From Myxococcales bacterium (GTDB lineage Bacteria; Myxococcota; Myxococcia; Myxococcales; Anaeromyxobacteraceae): DNA of 12,071 nucleotides. Positions 7,261 through 12,071 of the stretch are shown here, in pieces. The notes under the pieces were generated by a model, which saw nothing but the letters and a program-made list of their open reading frames with translations, had not been told where the DNA came from and searched no databases. The stretch spans positions 1-12,071 of the forward strand of contig JAJYHA010000317.1 of assembly GCA_021784995.1 (NCBI GenBank), read 5' to 3'. Made by a program: the position numbers and the translations under genes. Each line of letters starts with the position of its first letter. The stretch's first letter is position 1.

Positions 7261-8238
7261 ATGACCGAGGCCGCGAGCCCCGCCGGGACCAGGCCCGGCC
7301 GCAACGATCCCTGCTGGTGCGGGAGCGGCCTGAAGTACAAGCGCTGCCACCTCCCGGCGGACGAGCGCGGCGCGCCGGCGACGCGACCGGGTCGCCGCGC
7401 GGTCGCGCCGGGGCGGGTGACCCCGGGCCGGGCCGTGCCCGCCTCGATCCCTCGCCCCGACTACGTCGGGACGGGGCGGCCGGTGGCCCAGGGAAAGGAC
7501 GTGAAGGACGCCGGGGAGCTCGAGCGGCTCCGGCGCGCCTGCCGCGCGGCGGCGCGGGTCCTCCGCGTCGGCGGCGAGGCCGTCCGGCCCGGGATCACCA
7601 CCGACGCGCTGGACGACCTCTGCCACGCGGAGACGGTCCGGCTCGGGGGCTACCCGAGCCCGCTCGGCTACCGCGGCTTCCCCAAGTCGATCTGCACCTC
7701 GGTGAACGAGGTGATCTGCCACGGCATCCCGGACAGCCGGGCCCTCGAGCCCGGGGACATCGTGAACCTCGACGTCACCGTGTTCCTCGACGGGATGCAC
7801 GGCGACTGCTCGGCCACCTTCCTCGTCGGCGAGGTCGACGCGCGGGGCCAGGAGCTCGTCCGGGTGGCGCGCGAGTGCCTGGAGCGCGGCGTCGCCGCCG
7901 TCCGCCCGGGCCGGCCGGTCGGCGACATCGGGCGAGCGATCGAGCCGCACGCGGTCCGCCACGGCTTCGGCGTCGTTCGCTCCTACTGCGGCCACGGGAT
8001 CGGGGCGTCGTTCCACACCTCGCTCCAGATCCCGCACCACGCCGACCCCCTCGCCCGGCGGGTCATGGTGCCGGGCCTCACCTTCACCGTCGAGCCGATG
8101 ATCACCGAGGGGGACTGGCGGGACGCGCTCTGGAGCGACGGGTGGACCGCGGTGACCGCCGACGGGCGACGCTCCGCCCAGTTCGAGCACACCGTCGCGG
8201 TCACCGAGGACGGCGCCGAGATCCTCACCCTCGAGTGA
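7261..8238 (+). CDS. map: Type I methionine aminopeptidase with N-terminal SEC-C motif
   Basis: A 325-residue cytosolic metallopeptidase that removes initiator methionine from new proteins. Residues 13-30 are a SEC-C zinc-binding motif (GRNDPCWCGSGLKYKRCH), the type found at the SecA C-terminus and in extended Map proteins, thought to help ribosome association. After a linker rich in Arg, Pro and Gly (31-70) comes the pita-bread domain with metal ligands Asp171 (LDVT), Asp182 (GDCSATF), His245 (GHGIG), Glu278 (VEPM) and Glu309 (FEHT), and the substrate-site histidines His154 and His252. Length exceeds the roughly 260 residues of E. coli Map because of the N-terminal extension. The start is fixed by an in-frame TAA at 7249-7251 and by the SEC-C motif. 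The GGAGG at 7255-7259 sits only one base from the ATG, which is unusually close. It converges on the acyl-CoA dehydrogenase gene and overlaps its 3' end by 14 bp. Confidence 0.96.
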   Translation: MTEAASPAGTRPGRNDPCWCGSGLKYKRCHLPADERGAPATRPGRRAVAPGRVTPGRAVPASIPRPDYVGTGRPVAQGKDVKDAGELERLRRACRAAARVLRVGGEAVRPGITTDALDDLCHAETVRLGGYPSPLGYRGFPKSICTSVNEVICHGIPDSRALEPGDIVNLDVTVFLDGMHGDCSATFLVGEVDARGQELVRVARECLERGVAAVRPGRPVGDIGRAIEPHAVRHGFGVVRSYCGHGIGASFHTSLQIPHHADPLARRVMVPGLTFTVEPMITEGDWRDALWSDGWTAVTADGRRSAQFEHTVAVTEDGAEILTLE

Positions 8239-10126
8239 TCGGCGGCGCCTCGACCGGCGGGATGCGGGGCCGGAGCGCCTCGACCGTGAGGCCGAGGCCG
8301 ATCCCGCCGCGCTCCAGCCAGGCGTGGCGCCCCTCGAGGACCGCCCGCCCGGTCCGGTCGGCGGCGCCGTCGTCGTTCGACCAGAGCTCGCGGAAGAGCC
8401 GCGCGACCGCGCGCCGCGACGCCCGGCAGAAGGTGTCCGCCAGCTCGCGGGCGGCCGCGGCCTCCGGGGCGCCGGCGGCCCGGAGCGCCTCGGCGCGCGC
8501 GATGGTCGCCGACATCGCGAAGAGCTCGTCGGCGACGTCCACCAGGCGGAAGAGAAAGCCCTGCCGCCGCTCGGCCCCGGCGCCGAACGCGACCATGCCG
8601 TGGAAGACCTGGCGCGCGAGCCGCCGGCTGGCGCGCTCGACGAAGCGGAGGTGCGTGGCCAGGGCGCCGAAGCGGGCGTGGCGGGGGGCGACGAGCCCGC
8701 GGAGCCAGAGCCCCGGGTACCAGCGGGCGTAGAAGGCGGCGACCCGCGGGAGCGCCGCCAGCTTGCGGCCGAGCGGCGCGCGCGGATCGACGAGCAGGCC
8801 CGCCACCTCGAGGTGGCGATCGACCGCCTCCCGGGCCATGAAGAGGTGCATGATCTCCGAAGACCCCTCGAAGATCAGGTTGATCCGGGCGTCGCGCAGC
8901 CAGCGCTCGACCCCGACCGCCACCTCCCCGCGGGCCCGCAGCGAGCCCTCGCGCTCGTAGCCCCGCCCCCCCCGGATCTGCATGGCCTCGTCGAGGAGCC
9001 GCCAGGACTGGACCGTGTTCCACTCCTTGGCCGCCGCGGCCTCGAGCCGGATGTCGTAGCCGGGCCGGTCGGCGAGCGACTGGGCCAGGTCGCTCACCGC
9101 CTCCATCGCGAAGGTGACCGCGGCCATCCGGGCGAGCTTGAGGGAGATCGCCTGGTGCCGGCCCACCTCCTGCCCCCACTGGACCCGGGCGGCCGCCCAG
9201 GTGCGCGACAGCTCGAGGGCGCTCTTGGCGCCGCCGACGACGGCGGCGGGGAGCGCGAGCCGGCCGGTGTTGAGGGTGGAGAGCGCGATCTTGAGGCCGC
9301 GCCCCTCGGCGCCGATCAGGTTCCCGGCCGGGATCCGGACGTCGGTGAACTGGAGGGCCGCGTTGGAGATGGCCCGCAGCCCCATGAAGTGGAGGCCGTG
9401 GGTCACCCTCACTCCGGGCCAGGCCGCCTCCACCAGGAAGGCGCTGATCTGGTCGTCCTCCGGCCCCCGGGCCATGACCACGAGGAGCTCGGCGATGGTG
9501 CCGTTCGTGCACCAGAGCTTCGAGCCGTTCAGCAGGTAGTGGGTGCCGTCGGCGGAGCGCCGCGCGGTCGTGGTCAGGCGCGCCGGATCGGAGCCGACCA
9601 CCGTCTCGGTCAGGGCGAAGGCGCTGATCGCCCCCCGGGCGATCCGCGGGAGGTAGCGGCGCTTCAGCTCCTCGGAGCCGAAGCGCTCGAGCGGCTGGGG
9701 GACGCCGATCGACTGGTGGGCCGAGAGGAGCGCGGTCACGCTGGCGTCGTGGCTCCCGAGGAGCTGCATGACCTGCCCGTACTCGACCTGGTCGAACCCG
9801 AGCCCGCCGTACTCGGTCGGGACCTTCATCCCGAAGGCCCCCAGGGCGCGGAGCCCGTCCAGCACCGCGGGTGGATAGGCCTCGGCCTCGTCGATCGCGG
9901 CCGGATCGACCTCCTCGCGCAGGAAGCGCTCGAAGCGCGCGAGCCACTCCAGGAAGGCGGGGCGGGTGGAGCGCGCCAGCGGATAGGGATCGACGAGCCC
10001 CAGGTCGAGCCGCCCGAGGAAGAGGTCCCGGAGGAACCCCGCGCCCTTCCACTCGCGGTCGCGCGCCGCCTCCGCCACCTCGCGGGAGCGGGAGATCTCG
10101 TCGGGGCGGGTGCGGGGCTCGGCCAT
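8225..10126 (-). CDS. Long acyl-CoA dehydrogenase family protein
   Basis: A 633-residue flavoenzyme expected to catalyse FAD-dependent alpha,beta-dehydrogenation of an acyl-CoA, as in the first step of beta-oxidation. Residues about 55-165 are the N-terminal helical domain and about 165-275 the beta domain, with FALTETVVGSD (170-180) and NGSKLWCTNG (200-209). The C-terminal helical domain contains GGRGYE (386-391) and the catalytic-type Glu420 in IFEGSSEIM. Residues about 445-633 form an extra helical region like that of VLCAD/ACAD9, which explains a length well above the usual 380-400. Between GGRGY and the RDARI motif there is a spacer about a dozen residues longer than in short-chain members. 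The TETVVGSD motif differs from the usual TEPxxGSD. The ATG at 10126 is preceded by GAGGAG. Substrate chain length cannot be read from sequence. The gene is divergent from the M1 peptidase across 123 bp. Confidence 0.93.
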   Translation of the reverse strand: MAEPRTRPDEISRSREVAEAARDREWKGAGFLRDLFLGRLDLGLVDPYPLARSTRPAFLEWLARFERFLREEVDPAAIDEAEAYPPAVLDGLRALGAFGMKVPTEYGGLGFDQVEYGQVMQLLGSHDASVTALLSAHQSIGVPQPLERFGSEELKRRYLPRIARGAISAFALTETVVGSDPARLTTTARRSADGTHYLLNGSKLWCTNGTIAELLVVMARGPEDDQISAFLVEAAWPGVRVTHGLHFMGLRAISNAALQFTDVRIPAGNLIGAEGRGLKIALSTLNTGRLALPAAVVGGAKSALELSRTWAAARVQWGQEVGRHQAISLKLARMAAVTFAMEAVSDLAQSLADRPGYDIRLEAAAAKEWNTVQSWRLLDEAMQIRGGRGYEREGSLRARGEVAVGVERWLRDARINLIFEGSSEIMHLFMAREAVDRHLEVAGLLVDPRAPLGRKLAALPRVAAFYARWYPGLWLRGLVAPRHARFGALATHLRFVERASRRLARQVFHGMVAFGAGAERRQGFLFRLVDVADELFAMSATIARAEALRAAGAPEAAAARELADTFCRASRRAVARLFRELWSNDDGAADRTGRAVLEGRHAWLERGGIGLGLTVEALRPRIPPVEAPPITRG

Positions 10127-10249
10127 CTCTCCTCGACGGGATCCAGTAACCGGCGGAGGCGCGCTGGCGCACCGCGTGGCGTGGTATCAACCCAACCGGG
10201 TGGCGAGCCCCGCCCGCGGCCACCTTCCCCCCGTCAGCACGGAGAACGG
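10127..10249. promoter_or_regulatory. Divergent intergenic region, ACAD / M1 peptidase
   Basis: This 123-bp gap must hold promoters for both divergent genes. I see a GGAG ribosome binding site (10241-10244) for the peptidase and GAGGAG for the dehydrogenase, but no convincing -35/-10 or -24/-12 pair and no strong dyad. Confidence 0.4.
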
Positions 10250-12071
10250 ATGCGACACCCGACCGAAGACCGCGCCTTCCGCCTCGACCCCGGGATCCGT
10301 CCGCTCCGCTACGACGCCCGGCTGTCGGTCGATCTCGCGGGGCGCGCCTTCTCCGGCGAGCTGACCCTCGCGCTCTCCCTCGCGAGGGAGGCGAGCGAGC
10401 TGGTCCTCCACGCCGCGGGGCTGCGGCTGACGCGCTGCGCCTGCGAGGTCGGCGGACGGCTCCTCGAGGGCAGCGCGACGCCGGTCGCGGCGAGCGAGAC
10501 CGTCCGGCTGGCCTTCCCGGCGGCGCTCCCGGCCGGTCGCGCGGAGCTCCGGCTCGCCTGGACCGGCCGGTTCACCGACGGCCTGCGCGGCCTCTACCTG
10601 GCCGGTCCGGAGCTGGCGGCGACCCAGTTCGAGGCGGCCGACGCGCGGAGGGTCTTCCCCTGCCTCGACGAGCCGGGCTTCAAGGCGCCCTGGCGCCTCG
10701 CGGTGGAGATCCCGTCGGACCTGGAGGCCCTCTCCAACGGCGCCGCCGAGTCGTCGGAGGCCAGGGGGGCGACGCGGGTCGTCCAGTTCGCCGAGACCCC
10801 GCCGCTGCCGGCCTACCTGGTGGCGCTGGTCGTGGGCCGGATCGAGGCCGGGGCGACCGGCGCGATCGGCGCGATCCCGGTGCGGAGCTGGGCCGCGACC
10901 GGGAAGGGGGGGCTCGCCGCCTGGGGGCAGGAGGTGGCGCTCGCGGCGCTGCCGCGGCTCGAGGACTACTTCGGGCTGCCCTACGCCTTCGGGAAGCTGG
11001 ACCAGGTGGCGTTGCCCGACTTCGAGGCCGGGGCGATGGAGAACGCCGGGCTGGTGACCTACCGGGAGGTCGCGCTCCTCCTCGACCCGGCGACCGCGTC
11101 CCTGGCGCAGCGCAAGCGGGTCGCGGAGGTGGTCACCCACGAGCTCGCCCACCAGTGGTTCGGGAACCTGGTGACGATGCGCTGGTGGGACGACCTCTGG
11201 CTCAACGAGGCCTTCGCCACCTGGATGGCCTACCTGGTGGTCGACGGGTGGCGCCCGGGCTGGCGCCTCTGGCTCGACTTCGACCAGGGCAAGGCGGCGG
11301 CGATGGCGCTCGACGCCCTCCACGCCACCCACCCGATCCGGGCCGAGGTCCGGACCGTCGGCGAGGCGACCGAGTCCTTCGACCTCATCACCTACGAGAA
11401 GGGCGGGGGGGTGCTCCGGATGATCGAGCGCTACCTCGGCGCCGATCGCTTCCGGGAGGGGATCCGCCGGTACATGCGGCGGCACGCGCGCGACAACGCG
11501 GTCGCCGCCGATCTCTGGCGCGCGCTCGGCGAGGCGTCGGGCGAGCCGGTCGAGGAGCTGGCGGCCGCCTGGATCGATCGGCCGGGGTTCCCGGTGGTCG
11601 ACGCCGAGCTCGTCGGGGCGACCCTCCGGCTCTCGCAGCGCCGCTTCCTCTCCCGGCCGGGCGACGAGGATCCCGGGGCGCGCTGGCCGATCCCGATCGT
11701 GCTGAGGCTCGGCCGGGCGGGGAGGGTCGAGGAGCGGCGCCTGCTCCTCAGGGAGGGCGCCGTCGCCCTCCCGCTGGGCGCGGCCCCGGACTGGGTGGTG
11801 GTGAACGCCGGCGCGACGGGCTTCTACCGGGTCGCGCCCGGCCCGGCGCTCCTCGGGGCGCTCGCCGGCCACCTCGAGGACCTCGCCCCGCCGGAGCGGG
11901 TGGCGCTGCTCTCCGACGGGTGGGCGCTGGTGCGGCGCGGGGAGCGGGGGATCGGCGATCTCCTCGACCTCTGCGAGGCCTTCTCCCGGGAGACCGACCG
12001 GGTCGTGCTGGACGAGCTCGTCGGCCTCCTGGCGACCCTCGAGCGGCGCCTGGTGCCCGAGGACGATCGCC
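10250..12071 (+). CDS. M1-family zinc aminopeptidase, C-terminus cut by window edge
   Basis: The first 607 residues of a gluzincin aminopeptidase that removes N-terminal residues from peptides. Residues about 1-200 are the beta-rich N-terminal domain. The catalytic domain carries the exopeptidase motif GAMEN (261-265), the zinc site HELAH (297-301) with third ligand Glu320 (LNEAFATW), and the transition-state tyrosine Tyr382 (TYEKGG). A beta domain follows, then GFYRV (524-528), which marks the start of the ERAP1/TRH-degrading-enzyme-type C-terminal helical domain. That C-terminal domain makes it closer to the ERAP/tricorn-interacting type than to E. coli PepN. No signal peptide or membrane segment is seen, so it is probably cytosolic. 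The ATG at 10250 has GGAG five bases upstream. Substrate preference is unknown. Confidence 0.94.
   Translation, partial: MRHPTEDRAFRLDPGIRPLRYDARLSVDLAGRAFSGELTLALSLAREASELVLHAAGLRLTRCACEVGGRLLEGSATPVAASETVRLAFPAALPAGRAELRLAWTGRFTDGLRGLYLAGPELAATQFEAADARRVFPCLDEPGFKAPWRLAVEIPSDLEALSNGAAESSEARGATRVVQFAETPPLPAYLVALVVGRIEAGATGAIGAIPVRSWAATGKGGLAAWGQEVALAALPRLEDYFGLPYAFGKLDQVALPDFEAGAMENAGLVTYREVALLLDPATASLAQRKRVAEVVTHELAHQWFGNLVTMRWWDDLWLNEAFATWMAYLVVDGWRPGWRLWLDFDQGKAAAMALDALHATHPIRAEVRTVGEATESFDLITYEKGGGVLRMIERYLGADRFREGIRRYMRRHARDNAVAADLWRALGEASGEPVEELAAAWIDRPGFPVVDAELVGATLRLSQRRFLSRPGDEDPGARWPIPIVLRLGRAGRVEERRLLLREGAVALPLGAAPDWVVVNAGATGFYRVAPGPALLGALAGHLEDLAPPERVALLSDGWALVRRGERGIGDLLDLCEAFSRETDRVVLDELVGLLATLERRLVPEDDR

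Noticed and set aside
7983..10223. Alternative long minus-strand frame over the acyl-CoA dehydrogenase.
   Set aside because: It is Arg/Gly/Pro-rich and frame-shifted relative to the well-conserved dehydrogenase reading.

Overview
The window is a very GC-rich (roughly 73% by eye) stretch of bacterial chromosome, tightly packed with metabolic genes and without any visible mobile element, tRNA, rRNA or CRISPR array. The codon use, the sigma-54 machinery (an activator plus two good -24/-12 promoters) and the gene mix point to a GC-rich Gram-negative lineage such as Myxococcota/Deltaproteobacteria or a similar group. Sigma-54 argues against Actinobacteria. The exact taxon cannot be fixed from the sequence.

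Layout, left to right. (1) Positions 1-907, minus strand: N-terminal 302 residues of an exported tetratricopeptide-type protein that runs off the left edge. (2) 1039-2184, minus: a sigma-54-dependent AAA+ activator with no N-terminal sensor domain and a FleQ-like Fis-type helix-turn-helix. (3) 2185-2500: a 316-bp divergent control region with a near-perfect sigma-54 promoter facing the activator, three GGCGTCA repeats around it, three tandem palindromes, and a sigma-70-like promoter facing right. (4) 2501-4729, plus: a fusion of homoserine O-acetyltransferase (MetX) to homoserine dehydrogenase, so one polypeptide should carry out two successive steps toward methionine. (5) 4730-4906: a second sigma-54-type promoter and a GC-only leader hairpin. 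(6) 4907-7189, plus: quinol-dependent nitric oxide reductase with all haem, FeB and quinol-site residues I could check. (7) 7261-8238, plus: type I methionine aminopeptidase with an N-terminal SEC-C zinc motif. (8) 8225-10126, minus: a long (633 aa) acyl-CoA dehydrogenase, convergent with and overlapping the aminopeptidase by 14 bp. (9) 10250-12071, plus: an M1 zinc aminopeptidase that runs off the right edge.

How they work together: homoserine dehydrogenase makes homoserine and MetX acetylates it for methionine synthesis; the downstream Map removes initiator methionines, but nothing shows these are co-regulated. The most suggestive regulatory picture is a small sigma-54 circuit. The activator gene carries its own sigma-54 promoter (likely autoregulation), and the nitric oxide reductase 2.7 kb away on the other strand carries a second one. 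The activator lacks the NO-sensing GAF domain of NorR, so if it controls the reductase the NO signal must enter some other way. The acyl-CoA dehydrogenase and M1 peptidase are divergently transcribed housekeeping or catabolic genes with no evident link to the rest.
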